NCBI GenBank assembly: GCA_964458655.1
Contig: CAYWJT010000053.1
Coordinates: 1 to 18,068 of the forward strand
Reading direction: 5' to 3'
Length of the DNA: 18,068 nucleotides
DNA from: CAYWJT01 sp964458655
Lineage (GTDB): Bacteria; Acidobacteriota; Aminicenantia; Aminicenantales; Saccharicenantaceae
In this document: positions 7,653 to 15,371 of the stretch, in pieces
Position numbering within the stretch: the stretch's first letter is position 1
Layout of the letters: the number at the start of each line of letters is the position of its first letter
Position numbers and translations under genes: made by a program
The notes under the pieces: generated by a model
The model's input: the letters and a program-made list of their open reading frames with translations, nothing else
Database searches by the model: none
What the model was told of the DNA's origin: nothing

Positions 7653-8749
7653 GCGCGTCCAAAGACGTTGCCTACATGGAAATGGCCTTCGGCCTGGCCG
7701 AAAAGGCCCGCGGCCGGACCAGCCCCAACCCCATGGTCGGCGCCGTGGTCGTCAACCGCGACCGGGTCGTGGGCTGGGGCTTCCACGAGAGGGCCGGCGG
7801 CCCCCACGCCGAGATCATCGCCCTGGAGCGGGCGGGCGCCGCGGCCAGGGGCGCGACCCTCTACGTGACGCTCGAACCCTGCACCCACTGGGGCAAGACG
7901 CCGCCGTGCGTGGACCGTGTGCTCGCCGCCGGCTTGAGCCGGGTCGTCGTCGCCTCGCGCGACCCCAACCCGGTCGTCAACGGGAAAGGCATCGCGCGTT
8001 TGAAGCGGGCCGGGCTGGCCGTGACGACCGGCGTGCTCGGCGGAAGGCACGAGCGTCTCAACGAGGCCCACATAAAGTTCATCACGACTCGGCTGCCGTT
8101 CGTGACGGTCAAGGCCGCCCTGAGCCTCGACGGCAAGATCGCCGCCCGCACCGGCGACGCCCGCTGGGTCTCGTCGCCCGCGTCGCGCGAATACGCCCAT
8201 CTCCTGCGCGGGGAGAACGACGCCGTGCTGGTCGGCATCGGCACGGTCGCCGCGGACGACCCGCGCCTCACGGTCCGGCACAGAAGCTGGGGCCGGAAGA
8301 GCGCGGCCCGGGTAATCCTCGACCCGGAGCTGGACCTGCCCGCCGGCGCCGCCGTGCTCAAGACGCTCGACCGCGGACCGGTCCTCGTCTTCACGGCGAA
8401 GGGCCAGCCGCCCGAAAAGCGCCGTCGCCTGGAGTCGGCCGGAGCCGAATTGGTCGAGGTCGAGTCGCGCGTCGGACGGCTCGACCTCGGACGCGTCCTG
8501 GCTGAGCTCGGCCGCCGCGAGCTCATCTCGGTCCTGGTCGAAGGCGGCAGCCGCGTCATCACTTCCTTCATCGAGGGCAGGCTGGCCGACAAGGCCTTCC
8601 TGTTTCTCTGCCCCAAGCTGGTCGGCGGCGAGACCTCGCCGGGGCTTCTCGGCGGCCGCGGCGTCGAGCGGATGGCCGAGGCCATGAGGCTGAAAAAAAC
8701 GCGGCAATTCCGCCTCGACGGGGATATAATACTCGAAGGTTATTTCTGA
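7649..8749 (+). CDS. ribD: Bifunctional riboflavin deaminase/reductase RibD
   Basis: The protein has 366 residues. The N-terminal cytidine-deaminase-type domain (about 1-145) has the zinc ligands in PHAE (His53, Glu55) and in PCTHWGKTPPC (Cys78, Cys87), plus SPNPMVG. The C-terminal reductase domain (about 148-366) has TVKAALSLDGKIA, GIGTVAADDPRLTVR and LVEGGSRV. It converts 2,5-diamino-6-ribosylamino-pyrimidinone 5'-phosphate into the ribityl pyrimidinedione in two steps of riboflavin synthesis. The ATG at 7649 overlaps the ftsY stop by 4 nt; its TGA shares one base with the ribE ATG. There is therefore no space for an FMN riboswitch in front of ribD, unlike many riboflavin operons. Both domains look intact. 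Confidence 0.96.
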   Translation: MSASKDVAYMEMAFGLAEKARGRTSPNPMVGAVVVNRDRVVGWGFHERAGGPHAEIIALERAGAAARGATLYVTLEPCTHWGKTPPCVDRVLAAGLSRVVVASRDPNPVVNGKGIARLKRAGLAVTTGVLGGRHERLNEAHIKFITTRLPFVTVKAALSLDGKIAARTGDARWVSSPASREYAHLLRGENDAVLVGIGTVAADDPRLTVRHRSWGRKSAARVILDPELDLPAGAAVLKTLDRGPVLVFTAKGQPPEKRRRLESAGAELVEVESRVGRLDLGRVLAELGRRELISVLVEGGSRVITSFIEGRLADKAFLFLCPKLVGGETSPGLLGGRGVERMAEAMRLKKTRQFRLDGDIILEGYF

Positions 8750-9348
8750 TGTTCACAGGCATCATAAAGCACCTGGGCAAGTTCGAAGCCTACCGGCTCG
8801 GCGGCAGGCAGGTCGTCATCGCCGCCCCGGCCGAGCTCGCGGCCGCGCTTCCGACAGGCGCCAGCCTGGCCGTGAACGGCGTCTGCCTGAGCCTGGCCGG
8901 CCGCGACAGGGACCGCCTTATGTTCGACCTCTCCCGAGAGACCCTGGAAAGGACGACCCTGGGCGGGCTGAAGCCCGGCGACGTCCTGAACCTGGAGCCG
9001 CCCCTGAGCCTGCAGGACCCGCTCGGCGGCCACCTCGTGACAGGACACGTCGACGGCACGGGCAAGGTCCTCAGGGTCTGGGAACGGCCGCCCGGAAGAA
9101 GGCTCCGCGTTTCGTTCGAGCCGGACCTGAGGCCCTACCTCGCGCCGAAGGGCTCGGTCGCGCTCGACGGCGTAAGCCTTACGGTCGCGGCCCTCGACGG
9201 GGCGGCCTTCGAGGTCGAGCTCATCCCGCTGACCCTGGCGCAGTCGAACCTGGGCCGGCTGAAACCGGGACGGCCGGTGAACATCGAATGTGACATCATC
9301 GGGAAATACGTGTATAATTATATTTTGCAGCAACCTAAGAGAGCCTGA
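8749..9348 (+). CDS. ribE: Riboflavin synthase (alpha subunit)
   Basis: The protein has 199 residues and shows the internal duplication of the family (about 1-97 and 98-199). It begins MFTGII, with VNGVCLS (42-48) and SRETL (62-66) in the first repeat. GHLVTGHVDGTG (94-105) leads into the second repeat, which has ALDGVSLTV (138-146) and NIECDIIGKYV (178-188). It dismutates two 6,7-dimethyl-8-ribityllumazine molecules to riboflavin. The ATG at 8749 overlaps the ribD stop by one base. The last codons are unusually A+T-rich for this genome (TAT AAT TAT ATT TTG) and embed a promoter candidate for ribBA. The gene that makes its substrate, ribH, is absent from the window. Confidence 0.96.
   Translation: MFTGIIKHLGKFEAYRLGGRQVVIAAPAELAAALPTGASLAVNGVCLSLAGRDRDRLMFDLSRETLERTTLGGLKPGDVLNLEPPLSLQDPLGGHLVTGHVDGTGKVLRVWERPPGRRLRVSFEPDLRPYLAPKGSVALDGVSLTVAALDGAAFEVELIPLTLAQSNLGRLKPGRPVNIECDIIGKYVYNYILQQPKRA
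9290..9318 (+). promoter_or_regulatory. Internal promoter in the 3' end of ribE, for ribBA
   Basis: GTGACA (9290-9295, one mismatch from TTGACA) and a perfect TATAAT (9313-9318) are separated by exactly 17 nt. The predicted start is about 9325, giving a leader of about 57 nt that includes the ribE stop and a small G+C hairpin. The -10 is encoded by A+T-rich codons in an otherwise G+C-rich gene, which argues against pure chance, although part of the region encodes the conserved IGKYV motif. Confidence 0.6.
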
Positions 9349-9353
9349 GAGAG

Positions 9354-9370
9354 GCCCGGGCCGGCCGGGC
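9354..9370 (+). other. Small G+C hairpin between ribE and ribBA
   Basis: GCCCGG (9354-9359) pairs with CCGGGC (9365-9370) around a 5-nt loop, 11 nt before the ribBA ATG and close to its weak GAAGAG ribosome site. No U-run follows, so it is not a simple intrinsic terminator. It could modulate ribBA translation or RNA stability; no function is shown. Confidence 0.35.
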
Positions 9371-9381
9371 GAAGAGCAACC

Positions 9382-10608
<1,227 letters not shown>

Positions 10609-10638
10609 CCCGGCCCGCAAAATCATCGCGTTCCCGTA

Positions 10639-10672
10639 TTGCCAAAGCGCCTGTCCCGCCTTAAACTTAAGG
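10639..10672 (+). promoter_or_regulatory. Candidate promoter with overlapping palindrome before the HEAT-repeat gene
   Basis: TTGCCA (10639-10644, one mismatch from TTGACA) lies 17 nt before TAAACT (10662-10667, two mismatches from TATAAT). A perfect inverted repeat, CCTTAA-AC-TTAAGG (10659-10672), overlaps the -10, a plausible operator position. Predicted transcription starts about 60 nt before the TTG start of the next gene. The rest of the 125-nt gap (10609-10733) shows no ORF or terminator that I can support. Confidence 0.4.
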
Positions 10673-10717
10673 GGACTGAGAACGGCGCCGTCGTCCGAAA
10701 GGGCGGCTCCAGGCGAA

Positions 10718-10725
10718 GAGGAAGG
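10718..10725 (+). promoter_or_regulatory. Ribosome binding site deciding a TTG start
   Basis: GAGGAAGG lies 8 nt upstream of TTG 10734. It is the feature that fixes the start of the HEAT-repeat gene at a rare TTG codon. Confidence 0.65.
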
Positions 10726-10733
10726 CGAGACCG

Positions 10734-11243
10734 TTGAACCGCAGCGCGAACCCTCCGCAGGAAACCGATATCTGCGGCCTGTTCCTGAAGAAGCTCGACA
10801 AGACGCCCGACCGTGACAAGCGCCTCAGGATACTCAGGCTCTGCTCCGGCCTGGACCGTCCCTGGGTCGAGCCGCTCCTCTGGCGCTCCCTGGCTGACCC
10901 GCACGAGCTCGTGCGCGACTTTCTGGTCGACACCCTCGTCAAGCGAGAGCTCAACTGTCTCGACCTGGCCAGGGATATGCTGCGCCGGCCGCCCTGGTTC
11001 GCCCGCTGCGCCGTCATCAAAGTGGCGACCAGGCGCAGGATGCGGGAAATGACCGCCGCGGCGGCCGCGCTCATCCGCGACCCAAACGTCGAGGTCAGGC
11101 GGCACGCGACCGAGTTCCTGGGCGAGGTCGGCGGAAAGGAAGCCCTGAAGCTGCTGGTCAAGATGAGGAAGGACGCCAACCCCTACGTCAGGGCCGAGGC
11201 CGACCGGGCCATCCAGAAGGTCTCGGACATCAGGTTCACCTGA
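10734..11243 (+). CDS. HEAT-repeat protein of unknown function
   Basis: The protein has 169 residues, is helical and is predicted cytoplasmic; I see no signal peptide or membrane segment. From about residue 44 it is built of four tandem HEAT-like repeats of about 28-30 residues: 44-71 (LADPHELVRDFLVDTLVK), 75-103 (LRRPPWFARCAVIKVATR), 105-133 (IRDPNVEVRRHATEFLGEVG) and 136-163 (KDANPYVRAEADRAIQKV). The D-P/N-x-x-V-R-x-x-A pattern is the PBS-lyase/HEAT type, used for protein binding. The start is TTG at 10734, chosen because GAGGAAGG (10718-10725) is ideally spaced 8 nt upstream. It follows ribBA by 125 nt with its own promoter candidate and ends 10 nt from the convergent dtd gene. I do not recognise a specific function; a tie to riboflavin synthesis is unproven. 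Confidence 0.8.
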   Translation: MNRSANPPQETDICGLFLKKLDKTPDRDKRLRILRLCSGLDRPWVEPLLWRSLADPHELVRDFLVDTLVKRELNCLDLARDMLRRPPWFARCAVIKVATRRRMREMTAAAAALIRDPNVEVRRHATEFLGEVGGKEALKLLVKMRKDANPYVRAEADRAIQKVSDIRFT

Positions 11244-11253
11244 GGAGCCCCGC

Positions 11254-11718
11254 CTACTCCTCCTGCCCGCCCGCCGCCTTCGGCGATTCGAGTACGAAGG
11301 TCACCGGGCCGTCGTTCAGGATGTGCACGTCCATCATCGCCTGGAACACTCCGGTCTCCACCGTTACGCCGGCGGCCTCGACCGCTCCGACGAAGTAATC
11401 GAAGAGTTCGGCGGCCCGGGCCGGCTCCTCGGCGCGGTCGAAGCTCGGCCGCCTGCCTTTGCGCACCGAGCCGGCCAGGGTGAACTGCGACACCGCCAGC
11501 ACCTCCCCGCCGGCCTCCGCCAGCGACAGGTTCATCCTGCCCTCCGCGTCGGGGAATATCCTCAGCTCCACGGCCTTGCGGGCCAGGAACTCGGCGTCCT
11601 TTTCGGTGTCGCCCTTTTCGACGCCGACGAGCAGACAGACGCCCCGGCCAATACGGCCCACGATCCTGCCGTCGACTTCCACCCGGGCTTCCTTGACCCT
11701 CTGCAGGACTATTTTCAT
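11254..11718 (-). CDS. dtd: D-aminoacyl-tRNA deacylase (DTD)
   Basis: The protein has 154 residues, near the family's usual 145-150. It starts MKIVLQRVKEARVEVDG, typical of DTD, and has both signature motifs: SQFTL (77-81) and NDGPVT (135-140), the latter carrying the Gly-cisPro that excludes L-aminoacyl substrates. It hydrolyses D-amino acids and glycine mischarged on tRNA. The ATG at 11718 overlaps the murJ stop by 4 nt (ATGA), so the two are co-translated. The TAG stop lies 10 nt from the stop of the convergent HEAT gene. The C-terminal tail (SPKAAGGQEE) is a short, non-conserved extension. Confidence 0.96.
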   Translation of the reverse strand: MKIVLQRVKEARVEVDGRIVGRIGRGVCLLVGVEKGDTEKDAEFLARKAVELRIFPDAEGRMNLSLAEAGGEVLAVSQFTLAGSVRKGRRPSFDRAEEPARAAELFDYFVGAVEAAGVTVETGVFQAMMDVHILNDGPVTFVLESPKAAGGQEE

Positions 11719-13328
11719 GGCTCTTCTCCCAACGACCGGTTGTCTTCCTCCTTCTTGCGACGTCCGAAGGACGCCGCCAGCAACGCCCTTAGTTTGCGCG
11801 CGTCGGCCGGCGCGGCCAGGGCCATGATCAGCCCGTAGAGCAGCACGCCCGCGGCGATGACGGCGACGAGAAGCCCGGCCTGAAAGAGCGGCGTCCGTCC
11901 GCCGGCCTCGAACCAGAGATAGGCCGCCCGGACGGCGAGCCCCATGACGAGCGACGCGAACACGGCTTTGAGCACGACGAGCCCGACCGCCATTCGCGCC
12001 AGAGAGCCGACCCGGGACTGGATGACAACGAACAGGACGGCGAAGTTGAGCGCCTGGCTGAGCGACAGCGCCAGGGCGACGCCCGCGACCCGGAGCGGGC
12101 CGGCGAGCCACAGGCAAAAGACGACGTTGGCGGCCATCACCGCGACCCCCGCCAGGACCGGCGTGCGCGCGTCCTTCAACGAGAAGAAGGCCGGCGCGAT
12201 GACTTTGACCGCTGAAATGAACGGCAGGCCGAGCGCGAAGTAGAACAGGCAGGCCGAGCTCAGCTCGGTGGACCGGGCGTCGAAAACGCCCCGCTCGAAG
12301 AGCACCCTGACGACCGGGCCGCTCAGCGCGGCCAGGCCGGCCGCGGCCGGGACGGACACCAGGGCGGTGAGCTTCAGCGAAAAGCCGAGCGTGTCTCCCA
12401 TGCCTTCTAGGTCGGCGGCCGCCGCCCTTTCCGAAAAATGCGGCAGCAGCGCGACCGAGAGCGCGATCGAGAACAGCCCCAGCGTAAGCTCCTCGACCCG
12501 CGAAGAATAATAAAGGGCCGAGGCGCTGCCGCTTTCCAGGCCGGAAGCGATGACGCGGCTGACGGCGAAGTTTATCTGGTAGACGCTCACCCCGAGTATG
12601 CCCGGGAGCAGCAGGCGCCCGACCCGCGCCGCGTCCGGGTTCCGCGGAGAGAAGCCGGCCTTGAACCTCACCCCGGCCCGCTTCAGCGCCGGAAGCTGCA
12701 CGAGCAGCTGGAGGACGCCCCCTGCGAGCACCGCGGCCGCGAAAACGAAAGCCGGCTGGCTGGACCGGCCGGCCCAGAGCAGGGCCGCGCCGATCAGGGC
12801 CAGGTTGAAGGCGATGGGGTGGGCGGCCGGCACAAAAAAGCGGCCCTCGGCGTTGAGCGCCGCCGAAACGAGCGCGGCCAGCGACACGAACAGCACGTAA
12901 GGGAACATGACCCGAGTCATGGCGACCGTAAGCTCGGTCTTGCCAGCGAGGGTCCTGAACCCGAAGGCGATGACCCTGACGAGCTGCGGCGCGAAAACGA
13001 CCCCCAAAACCGCAAGCAGGGCCAGAGCCAGCGCCGCGGACGAAAAGACCCGGCCGGCCAGCCGGGCCGGCCTGTCCCGGTCGCCGCTCCGCCTGGCCTC
13101 CGCGTAAACCGGCACGAACGAAGCCGAAAGGGCGCCTTCGCCGGTCAGCCGGCGGAAGAGGTTGGGGATGGTGAAGGCGATGGCGAAGGCGTCGGCCGCA
13201 TCGCCCGTGCCCAGGAAATAGGCCAGGAGGACGTCCCGGAACCAGCCCAGCACGCGGCTCCCGAGGGTGGGCAGGGCGACGGCCGCCGTGGAGCGGGCCA
13301 GGCCGGTTCTGGGGTCGCTGTTTGACAT
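11715..13328 (-). CDS. murJ: Lipid II flippase MurJ (MviN family)
   Basis: This 537-residue integral membrane protein of the MOP superfamily has many hydrophobic segments, consistent with about 14 helices. N-terminal hallmarks are GSRVLGWFRDVLLAYFLG (22-40) and AIAFTIPNLFRRLTGEGALSASFVP (49-73), including the conserved arginines of helix 1 and the loop. It flips the peptidoglycan precursor lipid II across the inner membrane. The ATG at 13328 has no visible Shine-Dalgarno sequence; the sequence before it is U-rich and palindromic. It is divergent from rpsT, whose -35 box lies over the murJ start codon. Downstream it overlaps dtd by 4 nt. The C-terminal tail (KLRALLAASFGRRKKEEDN) is basic and probably cytoplasmic. 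Confidence 0.95.
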   Translation of the reverse strand: MSNSDPRTGLARSTAAVALPTLGSRVLGWFRDVLLAYFLGTGDAADAFAIAFTIPNLFRRLTGEGALSASFVPVYAEARRSGDRDRPARLAGRVFSSAALALALLAVLGVVFAPQLVRVIAFGFRTLAGKTELTVAMTRVMFPYVLFVSLAALVSAALNAEGRFFVPAAHPIAFNLALIGAALLWAGRSSQPAFVFAAAVLAGGVLQLLVQLPALKRAGVRFKAGFSPRNPDAARVGRLLLPGILGVSVYQINFAVSRVIASGLESGSASALYYSSRVEELTLGLFSIALSVALLPHFSERAAAADLEGMGDTLGFSLKLTALVSVPAAAGLAALSGPVVRVLFERGVFDARSTELSSACLFYFALGLPFISAVKVIAPAFFSLKDARTPVLAGVAVMAANVVFCLWLAGPLRVAGVALALSLSQALNFAVLFVVIQSRVGSLARMAVGLVVLKAVFASLVMGLAVRAAYLWFEAGGRTPLFQAGLLVAVIAAGVLLYGLIMALAAPADARKLRALLAASFGRRKKEEDNRSLGEEP

Positions 13329-13350
13329 AAAAGCCGGCTTATTCTATCAT
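13322..13350 (+). promoter_or_regulatory. Sigma-70-type promoter for rpsT
   Basis: A perfect TTGACA (13322-13327) and TATCAT (13345-13350, one mismatch) are separated by exactly 17 nt. The predicted start is about 13357, leaving a 17-nt leader with AGGAG (13363-13367) before the ATG at 13374. A perfect 10-bp palindrome, AAGCCGGCTT (13331-13340), sits in the spacer. The -35 overlaps the first codon of the divergent murJ. Confidence 0.8.
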
Positions 13351-13351
13351 A
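13341..13351 (-). promoter_or_regulatory. Possible overlapping -10 elements for murJ
   Basis: The minus strand carries TATGAT (13351-13346) and TAGAAT (13346-13341), each one mismatch from TATAAT. The -35 for TAGAAT would be TTCTCC at 13369-13364, only a partial match. Either would start transcription 5-12 nt before the murJ ATG, again leaving almost no leader. This is a weak call. Confidence 0.3.
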
Positions 13352-13373
13352 TGGGGCTCAAGAGGAGAAAAAG

Positions 13374-13658
13374 ATGGCCCATCACAAGTCCGCCGTCAGG
13401 CAGCACCGGCGCAGCCTCCGCAGACGGGAGATAAACAAGAGCAACAAATCGGCCCTGCGCACGATGATGAAGAAGGCCAGGGAAGCCATAAAAAGCAACG
13501 AAGCGGAAGAAGCCCGCAAGCTTCTCCCCCGCCTCTTTTCTTCCATTGACCGGGCGGTCAAGAAGGGCGTCATCCACAAGAACACGGGCAGCCGCTACAA
13601 GTCCCGCTTCAGCCGCCAAATCGAGATGCTCAAGCCGGGCCTCGAGAAGCAGGCTTAA
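13374..13658 (+). CDS. rpsT: 30S ribosomal protein S20
   Basis: The protein has 94 residues, slightly longer than the E. coli 87, highly basic and helical. The start MAHHKSAVRQHRRSLRRREINKSNKS and the IHKNTGSRYKSRFSR block with Arg/Lys-rich helices are diagnostic of S20. It binds the 5' and 3'-minor domains of 16S rRNA. It is transcribed alone from a near-consensus promoter with a good AGGAG ribosome site 6 nt before the ATG. Its TAA stop overlaps the holA stop on the other strand inside a 12-bp palindrome. The next plus-strand gene is not in this window, so it is monocistronic, as in many bacteria. Confidence 0.97.
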   Translation: MAHHKSAVRQHRRSLRRREINKSNKSALRTMMKKAREAIKSNEAEEARKLLPRLFSSIDRAVKKGVIHKNTGSRYKSRFSRQIEMLKPGLEKQA

Positions 13659-13662
13659 GCCT
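13651..13662. other. Palindrome containing both convergent stop codons of rpsT and holA
   Basis: AGGCTTAAGCCT is a perfect 12-bp palindrome. Its central TTAA supplies the TAA stop of rpsT (13656-13658) on the plus strand and of holA (13657-13655) on the minus strand. It would form only a 4-bp stem with no U-run, so it is a poor terminator, and no separate terminator is seen between the two genes. Confidence 0.55.
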
Positions 13663-14809
13663 TCAGCGACCCGTAATATTCCCGCAGGAATACCTCGAGC
13701 ACCGTCCTCGGCTCGGCCTCCGTCGTCTTGATGAGCGAGTCGGCCTCGCGCAGCCGGCCGACCAGGCGCTTCAAACCGGCCTCTCCCAGCCCGTTAAGCC
13801 GGCCGAAAAAGGCGTTGAACTTCGGCCGGTAGATGTCGTGCCAGAGCGGCGAGATGCGCGGGTTGAACTCCTGGAAGATCTCGTCCCTCGTCCGGGATTT
13901 TTCCCTGAGCCAGGCGGCCGCGAGCAGCAGCCGGCCGAAGAAGGCCGCCAGCTTGCCGACCAGGGCCTCGGGCCGTTCGCCCTCGTCGAGCATCCTGTTC
14001 ATGACGGTGAGCGCGTCCCCGTAGCCGCCGACGAGCAGGGCGTCCTCGAAGGCGTAGAACTCGAAGCTCTTGAGCCAGGAGACCACGGTCTCGACGTCCT
14101 CCTCCGTGATCGTCTTCCTCTCCCCGACGAATTCGGCCAGTTTCTCGACCTCGTTCCGGAGGCGCTTCATGTCGGCGCCGACCGTCCCGACCATCGCCGC
14201 GGCCCCTGCTTCGCCCAGTTCCTTGCCGAGACGAAGGGCCGTTTCCCTGGCCCAGCGCGCGGCTTCCTTTTCCCTGAGCGGCTTTAGCTCCACGGACTCG
14301 ACCAGCGATTGCGGGAAAGCCGAAAAGAAGCGGACGATCGAGTCGCCGCGGTCGTAGGGGCCGGGCCTCAGCACGACCAGCGTCGTCCCCTGAGGCGGGT
14401 CGGTGAAGTAAGCTTCGATCTCCTGCCGGCCCGCGGCGTCCAGGTACTTGACCTCCTCCGCGCCCTCGTCTGGTTCCGGCTCCGCCGAAGCGGCGCCGTT
14501 CTTCGCGCCCCCGGCCGCCGTGGCCGCCGGTTTCCGCTTGACCTTGAGCTCAGGAATGACGGCCACGACCAGCCGCCGGCCGCCGCCGAAAAGTGAGGCG
14601 GTCCGGGCCGCGTCCAGGATCTCAGACCAACCGCTCTCGTCCAGGTAGAAGCGGGCCGTCTCCAGGCCGCCGCCCGGCTCACTTTCCAGCGCCGCCCTCA
14701 GCCTGTCCAAGAAAACCTCCGCCGGGTAGGCCTCGCGGCCGAAGAAAAAATAGCCGGGCTTGAGCTTTCGAAGGTCTATTTTCCCGGAGATGAGGTCCGC
14801 CGCTGTCAT
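13655..14809 (-). CDS. holA: DNA polymerase III delta subunit
   Basis: The protein has 384 residues against about 340 in typical members. The N-terminal domain has the YFFFGREAYPAEVFLDRLRAAL opening and SLFGGGRRLVVAVIPEL. The middle AAA+ domain and the C-terminal collar region have ADMKRLRNEVEKLAEFVGERKTITEEDVE, FEFYAFEDALL and TEAEPRTVLEVFL. Delta opens the beta sliding clamp within the clamp loader. The extra length is mainly an Ala/Gly/Glu/Pro-rich insert at about 90-119, after strand VVAVIPELKV. The start ATG at 14809 shares one base with the lptE stop (TAATG); reading upstream only gives sequence out of frame with lptE and without family similarity. The leuS–lptE–holA order matches that of E. 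coli. Its stop overlaps that of rpsT. Confidence 0.93.
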   Translation of the reverse strand: MTAADLISGKIDLRKLKPGYFFFGREAYPAEVFLDRLRAALESEPGGGLETARFYLDESGWSEILDAARTASLFGGGRRLVVAVIPELKVKRKPAATAAGGAKNGAASAEPEPDEGAEEVKYLDAAGRQEIEAYFTDPPQGTTLVVLRPGPYDRGDSIVRFFSAFPQSLVESVELKPLREKEAARWARETALRLGKELGEAGAAAMVGTVGADMKRLRNEVEKLAEFVGERKTITEEDVETVVSWLKSFEFYAFEDALLVGGYGDALTVMNRMLDEGERPEALVGKLAAFFGRLLLAAAWLREKSRTRDEIFQEFNPRISPLWHDIYRPKFNAFFGRLNGLGEAGLKRLVGRLREADSLIKTTEAEPRTVLEVFLREYYGSLKA

Positions 14810-15330
14810 TAAAAGCCTTCCAGCATGGCCGCGACCAGGCTGCGCGCGAACTTGGGCGCTACGCGGTCGATGGCCTCGGTCTGGACCGACTCGAAGTCCG
14901 CGCCCTCGGGGACCTCGTACTCCTCTATGAACTTGAAGCCCTCGGCGGCGAAAATGACGCTGCCGCTTTCCCGGGCCCTGAGCCGGGCGTTGGCTGTGAC
15001 GGTGATGTTGTACCTGTCCGGCCGGCCCTGGGCCGTGAAGGCCGTAGGCACGACCGCGAACGATACGCATTCGCCTTCAAGCACCGCGTCGGCCCGCGAA
15101 GTGTCGGCTTCGAGGCGCAGCCGGCCGCGGCCGACCAGCTCGTCGATCACGGCCCGCGTCAGCTTGACGTCCAGTTCGTAGCGCCCGCTGAGGTTCTTGA
15201 AGACGGGGACGCTTACGGATTTGATACCCGCCGGGAGCGAAGTGCCCGTGCCGCGCAGCCTGTAGCCGCAGGCGGCCGTAGCGAGGAGCAGGGCCGCCGC
15301 CATCAGGCCCGCGTTCCGCGTCTTGATCAT
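14809..15330 (-). CDS. lptE: LPS-assembly lipoprotein LptE
   Basis: The protein has 173 residues. It has a lipoprotein signal (MIKTRNAGLMAAALLLATAAC) with the lipobox cysteine at 21; Thr rather than Leu at -3 is slightly atypical. The mature part begins CGYRLRGTGTSLP and contains VPVFKNLSGRYELDVKLTRAVIDEL, the LptE pattern, followed by beta strands and a C-terminal helix. LptE plugs LptD in the outer membrane and helps deliver LPS to the surface. It is placed 41 nt after leuS and overlaps holA by one base. With lptB and the LptC/A fusion at the other end of the window, it indicates a working LPS export route; lptD, lptF and lptG are not here. Confidence 0.93.
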   Translation of the reverse strand: MIKTRNAGLMAAALLLATAACGYRLRGTGTSLPAGIKSVSVPVFKNLSGRYELDVKLTRAVIDELVGRGRLRLEADTSRADAVLEGECVSFAVVPTAFTAQGRPDRYNITVTANARLRARESGSVIFAAEGFKFIEEYEVPEGADFESVQTEAIDRVAPKFARSLVAAMLEGF

Positions 15331-15371
15331 GCTTTGCCGTATCCTTTTCCCCGCATCGGGGAGCCGCGCCT

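Noticed and set aside
6692..8707. 671-codon open frame on the minus strand opposite ftsY and ribD
   Set aside because: It is antisense to two genes with full motif sets; the product is Arg/Ala/Gly/Asp-biased with no recognisable domain, as expected from G+C-rich codon bias.
8701..8730. Perfect TATAAT near the end of ribD as a ribE promoter
   Set aside because: The best -35 at 16-18 nt spacing (GCGGCA) matches only three of six bases, so it is too weak to list as a promoter although it cannot be excluded.
11242..11262. GAGGAG/CTCCTC inverted repeat between the HEAT gene and dtd as a bidirectional terminator
   Set aside because: A 6-bp stem with a 9-nt loop and no U-run on either side is not convincing.
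14810..15070. Upstream extension of HolA to 471 residues
   Set aside because: The added residues overlap lptE in another frame and are Arg/Gly-rich without similarity; the ATG at 14809 gives the normal HolA start.
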